Below are positions 25,652 to 36,269 of a stretch of 64,000 nucleotides of DNA, piece by piece (position 1 is the first letter of the stretch; each line of letters begins with the position of its first letter). The notes under the pieces are model-generated. The model saw only the letters and a program-made list of their open reading frames with translations. It was not told where the DNA came from and did not search any database. The stretch is from contig NC_037594.1 of the NCBI RefSeq assembly GCF_003073045.1, positions 19,226,927-19,290,926 of the forward strand, in the 5' to 3' direction. Origin of the DNA: Pomacea canaliculata. Taxonomy: Eukaryota; Mollusca; Gastropoda; Architaenioglossa; Ampullariidae. The translations under genes and the position numbers were made by a program.

Positions 25652-25921
25652 TCATCGCTGAACTTTCGGATACCAGCAAAGCCAAAAGTTTCGGATACCG
25701 CCTGGAATCCTGGTGGTGCTCATTTCCGGTTTCCTGAAGCCACCGCGCTGAAACTTTTTGGGGACTGCAAACACCTGATGGAAGAGCCAGACTGGCGCCC
25801 GTCCTTGGAACTCAGTGGTCTTTTGTTTCTCCGGCTGCGGTCCTTTACTGTCGGTATCTGAGTTTTCTGAGGCGGAATTACAATCGGACGATCCACTCGT
25901 AAAAGAAGACAAATCTTCCAT
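25652..25921 (-). other. Unrecognised short ORF, possible upstream ORF
   Basis: Eighty-nine codons from ATG 25921: an acidic Ser-rich start (MEDLSSFTSGSSDCNSASEN), then a basic, aromatic-rich end. Its stop overlaps another ATG (CGATGAAG), followed 21 nt later by a donor-like CAG|GTTGGT. It could be a 5' leader exon with an upstream ORF for the sarcoglycan gene. No family is recognised. Confidence 0.2.
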
Positions 25922-25981
25922 GCACGGTCTGAGATGGAATGTAGTCTGCTTCGAGTAGAGTGTTTCTGCGAGTTCGAGAAA

Positions 25982-26269
25982 ATGGCTAGTCCCGTATGTG
26001 CTATTTCCCATGTGGCTTTTCTTCTTTTTTATTTTTTTTTATTTAAGCCAGTGACTGCTACCAAGCATATTGTTTTTCAAGCAGGGAATCACGTCGCACA
26101 GTATGATAATCTCACAGATCAACTGATCTCAGCACCAACGGACACGACGGCAATGAATAGCAAGCTGGATTGCTTTGAATTAGAGCCGCCTTTCGACTTT
26201 ATGCCTGCGCATCGTTCACTTTTATTCTGGCAATATTTCTGGAATACTTCGTACGACTTATTATTGTGA
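25982..26269 (+). other. Unrecognised ORF with signal-peptide-like start
   Basis: Ninety-five codons from ATG 25982. The start has a hydrophobic core (VAFLLFYFFLF) and a plausible cleavage site after VTA, then a polar region. Its ATG is 60 bp from the divergent minus-strand ATG at 25921, so the two could share a promoter. No splice structure or family is evident, and chance cannot be excluded. Confidence 0.2.
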
Positions 26270-26699
26270 TTGATGTGTTATTTCTCAGACTTAAAATTGT
26301 TTCTTCAGTTTCAAAAAGACCAATTTCGAACGTCCTCTCGTTTGATCCAATTTTTTTCTGATCTTGTAGACGAGCCCTCCTACTGTTATGAAGTATAACA
26401 ATGGCGATTTCTGCCTCAATATCACATTGGTTTGAGAAAAAGCGATTTTTTAAAACTCTTTCCATTGATTAACCCCAGTTATTGGTGTGATCTGTCATTT
26501 TAAAAGGCCTTTTAAAACTGTTAGTAAAATTACGCGGATAGTTAAATTTTGTTATAAAGCACTTTTTGTGATGGGTATTTTAATCAGCAGATGCGATTAA
26601 TATTTAGGAGCATTAACGAATGGGAATTTTTTTAAAAAAGATGTATATAGTTTAAACACTTCAGCCATATAGGTCGAGGCGATTCTTCATTATGGGTTG

Positions 26700-26900
26700 G
26701 GCGAGTGACAAGAAATTATGGAAGGGAGGAATCAAGGGGAAAAAACCTCCACAGCAATCCGTGTGAGCAGGTATATATATATAATATTTCCCGAGGCGAA
26801 ATTCGAACCCTTGGCTTCACGATCGTCAGTGATACAAGCGACCCAGACGTCAAGTCTTTGAGCTGTTGACCTACCTCATTTCCTATCTTCCCCCACCAAC
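26700..26900 (-). mobile_element. tRNA-derived SINE, family 2
   Basis: The minus strand contains AAGGGTTCGAATTTCGCCTC (B box GGTTCGAATTT) about 35 bp after a possible A-box region, then a short TA run and ACCTGCTCACACGGAT. The element at about 39109-39365 has the same order (GGGTTCGACTCTCGTCTCGCG, then ACCTG and a GGAT block), suggesting one family. Confidence 0.5.
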
Positions 26901-26904
26901 TACA

Positions 26905-27790
26905 CCTTTCCTTAAGGTGAGGAAAGGAAAAACCTACAGGATTTCTGACAAAAGGCAACCTGAATCTAGAACGCGTTGTATAACAATAAGCAACAGCCCA
27001 GGTGTAACTTATTATAATTCTGCTCAGCGAGAAAAGGTCGGGATGTTGTGTCTTGGAGCACTCGTTTGATTACAAATTGTGGGGAGCCAGAAGCTTAAAT
27101 GTGGTTGTTGACTCGTGGGGGAAAAAATGCTGCCAGATCTCGGCTCTTATAGTTCCTGCATATTACGTAGTAGTTTTTGATCAACAACAACGACAAGCAT
27201 GCATGCAGGTTATAGACAAATATATAATCTCAAAATTAGCCAAAAACTAGCTTTACTTAAAAATAACCAGGCAGGGATACTGTAGAAATGGAACAGTACT
27301 GGACTGTACACATTCGCCATTCAGCGTAAATAACAAAATATGTATAATTTCTTGATTATTCCATCAAGCTTACCGAGGAAATTAATTTATCAATTACTTT
27401 CTTAAGAGACTTATTAGCACAGCTGAGAGAAACACCAATTACGATCCTATATTACTTTTAGTGCAAGATAATAAGTAAGATTGTAATTGTCTATGCTATG
27501 GATAGAGTTGATTCCAGGCCAAAGCTGAAATAAAGTAATTTAGAAAGAAGACTTTTTTCTTCGTGTATTGTTACATTCTTTTTTGAAAACGTTTTATTTT
27601 GGAGAGAAAAGGAGAAGAAAAAGTTGCAAGTTGTAGACAAGCTTATATTAGATTCGATCTGCAGTTAAACATTTCCTCCAAGGTCTTTGAAATCGAACGT
27701 TTTCTCTTGTATCTCAAGGAAGCATCCCCAAAGGTTAAAGTGCGAACAGTACCGACATACGAAATGGCGGGTCTTATTCTATTCTTTGTT
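26905..27790. other. Intergenic, nothing recognised
   Basis: AT-rich sequence with open frames of 65-66 codons that show no family resemblance and no supporting splice sites. Confidence 0.4.
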
Positions 27791-27796
27791 TTAAAG

Positions 27797-27950
27797 TGAC
27801 GTCAGAGGATTTGGCACGCGCTCACTGAATCACTGCCTCGCTCTAGAGGGCACGTGATCTGCTCGAGCCAGTATAAAGAGTTTGATGAAAGCGAAGTTTT
27901 CTTTAAAATTTTCACCAGCGACCTGTATGCCATGTCTTTCAGTCGAACAG
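27797..27950 (+). promoter_or_regulatory. CRE / E-box / TATA promoter and 5' leader exon
   Basis: TGACGTCA (full CRE) at 27797-27804, CACGTG (E-box) at 27851-27856 and TATAAAG at 27872 lie in canonical order, followed by a short leader ending CGAACAG|GTGAGT at 27950/27951. An acceptor TCAATTTCAG at 29353-29362 could join this leader to the coding exon starting at 29424. The leader contains an ATG that would give a short upstream ORF after splicing. Assignment to the downstream gene is by position. Confidence 0.55.
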
Positions 27951-29423
27951 GTGAGTGAAGAATGAACTATATTCTTTCGGTAGAGGGTAAATCATTTGTA
28001 AGTAAGAAATAATTTCATCTTTAGCATGAAGGGCATTCCAAATCTTCCCGGAATGCCTGTCTCTATAATTAAGCGCTCGTCACCTTTTTCTAGACACACC
28101 GAACGTTTTTGCCCCAAAATTCCTCTTTTGGCTGTTTGCTGTGTTTTAAATATATGTGATAACTGTAAAATAGGGCATTTTCAATACCCTTTTAAATGTT
28201 TTTTGTCTTTTTTCTTTGTTCTACTTTTTTTTTTTCATCTTTCCTCTCCCAACTGGTCTCTGTGTTTGTGTGTCTACGTGTGCGTGCGATGTGTATGGGA
28301 ATGAGTGTTTGGGTGTGTGTCACACACATTGTATGCATACATATAATATTTTCAGGTCAGCAGCAACAAAACAACTAATAATCTTGAATAATTTATGTAG
28401 AAAGTGTTTCCCCGTCTTTGTTTCCTCTGAGTTTGTAAACACTAGCACGTGGCTAGCGTCCAAGTCAGATCTAAATTTAGCCGACATCTGCCGCGTGGTC
28501 ACGCCCTCCAGTTGGCGCCTGCGCAATTGGCACACATCCTCCGCCGTTGTGCCGCGCCGAGAACGCTGCCAAGAACAGAGCTTTGCGAACATTCTGCCAT
28601 AAATTTGTAGATGCATTGCCCCCCACACCCAACCGACCCACCCGGTTTCGACTCAGGAATAGCGCAGGTGCTTCATCTCCGAAGGCGAACCTTGATATTT
28701 TCTGCCGTGCCACCCAGAACTTCCCCGTGTACTGCTCTGACACTGAACAGGAGCGGTCCTTCGCGATTTTGGCTCTCCTAGGATACTAGGTTTGCCCCAT
28801 CCTAAAGAGTATTTTTCTCTTTTATTTATTTTTTTTTTATCTGCTTTTGCACTTGTGGCTCTCATTACACCACTGGCAGAAAAGAAGTTGCCTAATTACG
28901 TCTTGCTTAATTGCGCGGGATGAGTGTGTTGCGCAGTAAACTACAGAGCTAACAGCGTTCGCAGAATGCACTGAAAAGGCGATCATTTCGTGTGCCTTCT
29001 TAATCGGACATATTAATTGATGAATATACCAGAATGTACGTCTATATTTTTATATGATCACTTTAAGAAATCTGTCAAACACAGGCCCGTATTCGACGAA
29101 ATGAGTCAATAAAAAAGGCTCTTAGAATTAGATAAAACTTCAGATTCAAAAGATCCAAGTTAAATTTTATCCTCCTATCATTTTCTCACTCACTCGCTTA
29201 CTTACTCATCTAGGCTTCACCTTTGGGATCTAGCATCCCCCTTTCCGTCAGAAAAAAAGTCTGCCACGACTCTAAAGAGAGATGGGGAGAAAGAGATACA
29301 AATATACTTATATTTTTGTGTACGATGTTTTTTTTTAAGTAGTTGATGTTATCAATTTCAGAAGGTCAGTCGTAAAACATTGCTCGGCTTTGGTCATAAA
29401 TCAATGATCAGTCGATAAGTGTA

Positions 29424-31812
29424 ATGTCAGAGGATGATCATTTCCAGCAGCACCGGTGCTTTGGCGAGACTGAATCTCTTCTTGGATTTTTTTGGGGCAG
29501 GTCTGGAATGCTTTCGTCTGCTCTGACGTCATTTCCCCGGCCAACGGCAGTGGGTGAGCGGCGCTGTTACGGAATGTCGTCTGCTGTTCCGGGCTCTCCT
29601 AGTCCTCCGTCCTGCGCTTCTACCCCTTCCTCGACGTCCGTCAGAGTGGGCAGTCCAGGCGGGTCTGGAGGACCACTGTCCACCAGTCCGGGAGGAGGAG
29701 GATGGGCGGGGGTGGGGGCTGGCGCTTGCGGGGGCTCCGGATACACAGTGCCAAGTGGCTGCGGAGCCACCATCGCTCCCGATATCCACATGCAGAAGGC
29801 GGTGCTTGAGCAGCTTCTGGAACGGTCCTTGTCGGAGGGAGACTTCTGGTACGTCGTGGTTGCCGAGTGGCTGGAGCACCTGAAGAAGTACCTTGGGATC
29901 GCCAGCACGCGCAAGTACTACCAAAAGAGGGTCACGACCCTGCCGGGTCCCATCGTCACGCGGCGGGACTTCGCGCACACCGTGGACGTGGTGCACGAGG
30001 ACGCCTGGCGCATGCTGATACAGTGGTATGGGCTGGCGGAGGGTCATAAACCCATGCGGTTGGTCGTGTACCGCTACGCTCGCGGGCCTGAGATCGAGCA
30101 CAACCTCAACACATTCAAGCTGATGTTGACCACCTCCCCGCCCGAGGACTTCCACAACGTGCGCTTCAGCAAGATGGAGAAGCTGGGCCACATTGAGTGC
30201 AGACTACGGCAACTGTACGCCGTTCCTGTCCACAAGGAGACGCGACTTTGGGCGCGAGTCGAGCCGGACAACGAATGGCGACCCTTGGTGGCGCGCGACA
30301 AGTGTGTCGGGCGTGCGCTGGACATGGACTCGGACTTCACTCGCCCCGTCATTGCCTTGGAGATTCAAGACGACGACCACATGTGGAGTCGCCCGCCAGA
30401 GGGCATCTCGGACTCCTTCTTCGCCCCCGGTGACCTGAACATCTCCGATGCTTCCCCTGGCCTGCCGCAGAGCTACCCGGTTGGCCCACTGTACGAAAAC
30501 AGCATCTTCGACGACATCACCACTGTCTGGGAAGGTGACATCCACGACCAGATTGACAATCTCGGCAAGAGTTTCGTCGAACGCCTCCACAGCAACTTTG
30601 CTGTCTTCGTGCAGCGCGCGCGCGATTACGTCTCGGACCGTGAAGCTCACCTTCGGGAGCGGGAACGTCAGATCAACGCCAGGGAGTCTGTGACCGAGCG
30701 TCTGGCGTTCCGGCTGGAGGAGAAAGAGAAACGGCTGGCGGAGGAGCTTGGTGCTTGCGAGGACAAGATCAAGGAGTATGAGCGGCGAAGGCTGGAGCTG
30801 GAGAAGGATATGGCCGACCGGCGCGAGGAGACAGAGCGGCTCCTTAAGGAACAGCGAGAACAACTTGAGATGGAAGCCCGATGTCTGGAGACTAGGAGGG
30901 AGCACTTTAACGAAGAGATTAAGGTGTCATCATCATCATCATCTGCATTTTTCTTATCCATTTTTATTTACATGTCATTTAATCTGTGACTGTGTGAGTT
31001 CAGTAAAATGTCCGTTTATATTCAGTTATTTAATCGCAATGCAACAACGTTCAGTACATTTTCTGACATGTGTCCATCAGTGCATAGCAATCTCTAATTG
31101 TTCTAGTTTTTACATTTGTTACGGTTGCATTGCCCTCAAACAACATAATTGCAGGTGATTTGGTGCGATGTAAAGAGACTTGAGTGGGACAGTCTTTTTT
31201 TGATGTGTAACAATTATATTATTCAATTAAGTCTGGTTTTCAAGAATTTTAACTTTTTACGAGAAACTGTCTGCACTTCGGGAATTTAGAGGTAGACGTA
31301 TTCAAAATATTTGTCTGTCTATATACTGCTCCTGCTAATCTTCAAAAAATAATGGTTCATTTTCGCCAGGCATGGTACGGGAATGTACGAACGATCGTGT
31401 GATGAACAGAAGTAAAGAAGGGTTGTTTTCTTTGAAACAGAGAATGACAGAACTGCACGTCATCCAGGAGGGTCGAGTCAAACTGGACATCGGAGGTAAC
31501 CACTTCACCACCTCGCTTCTGACGCTGACCAAGGAGTCCGAATCTATGCTGTCCGCCATGTTCAGCGGCCGCCATCCCTTGAAGACTGAAGCAGATGGCA
31601 GCTACTTCATCGACCGTGACGGCACCCACTTTCGCTACATCCTGAACTACCTGCGGGACGGCTGCATCAAGGAAGGCACGCTACCTTCCAGCGACACCGT
31701 CCTGCGCGAGCTGCTGACGGAGGCGGAATACTATCAGCTCTCCGGACTCGCAGACATCCTCGGCTCCTTGTTATCGAAGCAAGACACCGTTAAATCAGAC
31801 GGCGAATCTTGA
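29424..31812 (+). CDS. DUSP-UBL-coiled coil-BTB (KCTD-type) fusion protein
   Basis: Two exons, 29424-30923 (500 codons) and 31441-31812 (stop TGA), join in phase 0 (AAG|GTGTCA ... AAACAG|AGA), giving about 623 residues. Residues 1-120 are low-complexity Gly/Ser/Pro. Residues ~125-220 match a DUSP domain (LSEGDFWYVVVAEWLEHL, LPGPIVTRRDF). Residues ~228-320 match the UBL that follows DUSP in USP4/11/15 (FSKMEKLGHIE, VHKETRLWARVE). Residues ~390-500 are a heptad-rich coiled coil (Glu/Arg-rich). The second exon is a tetramerisation-type BTB (VKLDIGGNHFTTS, GTHFRYILNYLRDG), as in KCTD proteins, which commonly serve as CUL3 adaptors. No USP catalytic box is present. The role is inferred: bringing DUSP-UBL partners to a CUL3 ligase. 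The sequence is much GC-richer than its flanks. I know of no named family with this order. Confidence 0.88.
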
Positions 31813-33046
31813 ACCAAAGAGGAGACCGTTTTGCTTGAACGACTTTGCACGGCCAGGAGCGCGTGCGATTCGCCTCAAGTGGCCGCAACTGAGGAAGCCG
31901 CTCGAAAGAGCTGACGGCGTGATAGAAATGTCAGTCTGTCGGTCTGTCAGCCCACAACCGAATTTGGTTGGTGCAAGCTGTTTCTGCTGGCTTTTTGCCT
32001 TTTCTTTTGTGCTGTGTGAAACAGCCGTCCGTCTCATCAACAAAAATCGACGTGAAGCCCATGTTATGACAAATCGACTTTTGAGAGCTGACTGTTGGAG
32101 ATCGCATCTCAATATCTTGTTGGCGAGAAGTAAAAACTATGACCGCCAACATGTCGGCTTATCAGAGCGGGCTGTCCTTTCTTCACTGCACAAGCCATCA
32201 CCACCGTGGTAACTTTATTTGGTGACAGCTGGTGACGTCTGCCATGAACTTTTAAAAACTTTGTTTTAATTATGGTCGGTTACCTTGAATAATAGCAGTA
32301 CGAGAAAATTGTAAAGAATTAATAATATAAAAATTATTTTATGTCAAAAATACTGTTTGCATATGCTGTGTATGCTCAGGCTAATATATGTCTCTCGAGA
32401 TAGTCTCTCTTTTTTTTAACTTCGACATAAAGTCTGTCGGTTCCTCAAACTTAGGTGCCCCTTTTAATTTCTTCATATACTTCTTAGATTATATTATTCA
32501 AATATATGTCAATTAAGAATATTTCTGGTCATTACATTTTTTCTGTAGGTTTAGGATATATCTGTCGCTTATCCCTGTAAGCAGTTCTTATCCGTATCAG
32601 CAGTCTCAAAAGGATTGTCGTTCTTGCTCGTTATGTCAAAGCGTCTAGCTCTGCATAGTAGAAGAATTATACTGAGACGAGAATGTGGAAAGACAGTTTA
32701 AATGTGCAGGGTAAGAGCATTTAATATTTGATTAGCACAGCACCACCAAATACCTAACCTTGAAAACTTCAGGAAACTGAAACTTCTTGGCATTGTTAAC
32801 AACGGAAATGCTTATCTCCCTTTTTTACTTGGGTGCTATGGTACGAAGTGTCTGACCTGAAACTTTTACGAGATTGCAGTAAAAAAAATGTAGATTTGCT
32901 GGCGAAACTAGTCGTGGTTAATAGGTCAGTGACAAGTCTGCAAAGACGGTGCCAGCGAAGGCAATTCTATTTTCTGCTTCAGATGTTTATTTAGTTCGAT
33001 TAGTCAAGAATCTTGTAGTTTATTATTTTGATTTTTGATGTACTCA

Positions 33047-33052
33047 AATAAA
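33047..33052 (+). terminator. Probable polyadenylation signal of the DUSP-BTB gene
   Basis: AATAAA followed by T-rich sequence, about 1.24 kb after the stop. No other coding exon is seen between 31813 and here, so this interval is read as 3' UTR. Confidence 0.45.
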
Positions 33053-33129
33053 ATATTTTGTGTTTTATATGCTTGTCAGATGAGAGCGTTTGTATGATTC
33101 TGTAGAGAGTAGGGGGAACAAAGATTTTG

Positions 33130-33640
33130 TATGTACGTGTGTGTGTGAGAGAGAGAGAGCTGAACTGAACTCCTTTATTGACTAGGTTATTGGCCCATTT
33201 CAAGGGAAAGAGTAGAACACACACTGTCAAAGGTGTATATATATATACACAATTAAAGAAACAAATTATCATCAGTGTGATATACATATTTTAAACAAAA
33301 GACACACTATACTTTTTACAATAATAGAAGATAAATCAAAAGAAAACACGTGGAAAATATACAAAGAGAGAGTATCTGTGTGTCAGTCAGTGTGGGTCAT
33401 AGTGGGTGAGCGCGAGTCTGTTAATATATACATAATTTATGTGTGCGTGTGAGAGAGAGAGACCAATATATGTGTGAGTGTATTTGATTCAAGTCATGTG
33501 TGAATCGAGATGTGAGTGAACACATACACATACACACCTACAGTCACACACGCACACACACGCACGCACACACACGCATGCACGCATGTACAAAATCTCC
33601 AAGTTCTCCCCACACTCCCTACACGCGCGCACACACACAC
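33130..33640. repeat. Microsatellite-rich stretch
   Basis: (GT)n/(GA)n tracts near 33139-33160 and 33445-33465, and a long (CA)n/(CGCA)n-like tract from about 33525 to 33640. The open frames over it on both strands are translations of the dinucleotide repeats. Confidence 0.8.
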
Positions 33641-33649
33641 CAAGCATAT

Positions 33650-35700
33650 AGCACCACCTACACCTGTTCCCCAGTGAAGGCACAAAAGCCAGTTCAAACA
33701 AAGATCGTAAACTGAAGGTGACGCCAGGTGTCGCACCCATCGATTGGCTAGTCAGTCACTGCACGTGTCCTCCCGCGACCCTCACAGAAAGGTGCATGAC
33801 AAGTGCTGCTGCCTTTATTCAGTCACTGCAGTTTGCTCAGTTTTCAGCAAATTGAAAAATTGCGCTGTTATATTTGTTAAAAAAAAATTTGAACTAGATT
33901 TAAACCTTTTATTGATAAAATCTCTTGGTAGTGTACTAGTACCGCCTTACCAGTACAACCATCCTCTGGCTGTTCAATCACCTTTCTGGTTGCCTCCTAT
34001 CTCCATATTTGCAATCGCCTTTGCCAATCTTCTCGAGCATGAACCAACAGGGCTAGCTGTCCGTCAGTGGTGTTAGCTGCAGCGTGGTTAACTGTTTATT
34101 TATGAGCATTAAACGCTTGGGCTTAACCATCCTGCAGCTAGCAGCTGTGACATATCGGGCACCGGTCCATGGTCACTGACCCACGGAAGGCTCCCATTGT
34201 TGCTTCTCGCATCCATCCCCACTGATGCTGGTGTTTGCAGACCATCCTTTTGGAGCTATGCACTGTATGTGCATGCAAGATGGCGAATTTTTGTTCTTCT
34301 CGGTGCCGAAAAGTGAAATATCACAGAACGAATGCAATGAGTTGTTCTAATCGATTAATTATCGTTCCAGCTGACGCATCATACGAAAACATTTAAGATC
34401 TGTCGTTTTCAATTTGTAAGTCAATTCTGCCACGTGTAAGCGATCTCAGGTAAATTTCAATTATTTCTCCTAAGGTAGTACAACTCCCCTCCCCCTTTTT
34501 TTTTTCGAAATATCGGTCTTCCTGTAAAATCAGCGCAAGTGACGGAAATGTGAAGGAGAGAGGTATAGAAAGAGAGAGTGAACATAACTGAGAATCATAG
34601 TAAGACTTTAACTGCAGGGCAAAGACTGTCTAACATACCCAGAGGTCAGAAAGAGAAAACGGAGCGACATAAAGAAGAAAGTCGGACATGAAATTAAAAG
34701 AACAGACGGAAGGGATGATCAGAAGATATCGATGTCAGAGCAAAAAGAACAAGATGACCGGAGGAAGGGGCGATAAGAAGAGAATGAGTGAATTATTGGA
34801 TGTTGTAGTGTGCGAAAGACCTATTTTCGTATCCTCCTTCTGTCTGTTTTGCCACTCCACTTAAATACTATACACGTATATACTGACTGCGGGTCTCTTA
34901 GCATCAGTCCGACGCCATGCATGCGTGTCCTGTACAATGACGAGGTGAGTATATCGGGTCGATTCATTTCTCTTCTCTACATGTTGTATTAACCCATGCA
35001 AAGCCTGCCTCGGTGCACGTGGAGGGAATAAACATAAAACGAGCGCTGCACAGATACAAAACTATCTCGATAGGATCGATGTCAACAGCTGATCAGTTTT
35101 ATTCAGACCACGGACCATATGCTAATTGATGGGGTCAGAGACTGGTCAGTCTCGCTTCATCAAACCGCGGTCTACATGTTATAGGATGAAGTCAGCAACT
35201 AGTCAGATTCACTTTACCAGACTTGCATAGTCTTCGGGAGATGGTTGACTGGCGTTTCGTCTTCACCTTCAACTTCGAATCCGTTAGTATAGGTCATAGC
35301 CGCTGCTGAGGTCAGCCTTTTAGGTACATGCTCTTTTGGTCTTTCTGATGCTTGATTGGAAATGCCTTGGCAGTAGAATGAAGTCGATTCGTCCATGAAG
35401 TGAATGAACCATTTTAGTTAAGAGATGACAGATACCATTCTGGATTTCTTGTGAGGATCGAAACATCAAGGGAATTCTACTTTCAAGAAGAAGTCCAAGA
35501 AGTGCTAGGAACGTAGAGGAAGAAGAAGCAACGAATACTACTACAAATAATAGCTCAGATCTCTGAGGAGAGAAAGGGAAAGCAACCCCGAAGCAGCTTT
35601 CAAGTACAAAGCAGTGACCTGTGACCTCAGGCGCTGTACAAGTACTCACTGAGGTCGGTACCGATGGATAACCGAATCGGAGCGTTCTTTCACGCTAAGA
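33650..35700. other. Intergenic, no gene recognised
   Basis: No conserved exon is visible. A motif of the form CAAACCGCGGTCTA near 35160 recurs as CCAAACCGCGGACTA near 36352, suggesting pieces of one dispersed repeat. Confidence 0.35.
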
Positions 35701-35713
35701 TGGCGCCCTTCAA

Positions 35714-36260
35714 ATGTACACCCTATCGCCTGAACTCTTCAACATATTTTTGGAGAAGATCATACGAGAAACCCTTCATGATCATCACATGTCCATTTTC
35801 ATCGGCGGGAGGTCCATGTACAATCTAAACTTTCTAGACAATATAGATGTGCTGGCGAGAACCAATATCAAACTGCAAAACCTTAATAACACACTGATAA
35901 TATGAATGCCTACTGAATGGAAATCAACACTGACAAGTGCAAAATCTTGGTTAACACCAACGGCACCGGCAACGGCAACGCAGAGATTGACATGAAGGAA
36001 GTACAGGTCGAGGTATGAACAGCCTTAAGTACTTGGAAGCCATCCTTTCCAAAGATGACAGCTGCTGGGTAAACAATTGCATCACGATTGCAACAGTGAC
36101 CACAGCAATGTCCAGGATGGACAGGATTTTCCAACGTAACATCATCACGTTTGTTACCACGTAGCGACCTTTGTCTGCAGCTGTATCCAGCTGTTTCACA
36201 CCCTCACCCACCCTCGATGACCAGCATTCATAGACAGTTCGGCAGTCGGTACCTTTCAAG
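35714..36260 (+). mobile_element. Decayed non-LTR retrotransposon, reverse transcriptase fragment
   Basis: Frame fragments show the reverse transcriptase order LSPELFNIFLEKIIRE, then IGGRSMYNLNFLDNID (the catalytic FADD box reads FLDN), then INTDKCKILVNTN, and near the end KYLEAILSKDDSCW and AMSRMDRIFQRN. Several stops and frame changes separate them, so the copy is dead. The missing FADD residues alone would inactivate it. The clade was not determined. The 5' and 3' ends were not found. Confidence 0.75.
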
Positions 36261-36269
36261 GGGTGTATG

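Noticed and set aside
28477..28789. Overlapping ORFs on both strands near 28.5-28.8 kb
   Set aside because: Open on both strands in the intron of the DUSP-BTB gene; no domain, no splice support.
29529..30191. 220-codon minus-strand ORF
   Set aside because: It lies inside the GC-rich DUSP-UBL exon on the opposite strand, and its composition is a mirror of that coding sequence.
30204..30905. 233-codon minus-strand ORF
   Set aside because: Antisense shadow of the same exon, including the coiled coil; no family signature.
33489..33740. Cys/Val/His-rich ORFs
   Set aside because: Direct translations of CA/GT microsatellite sequence.
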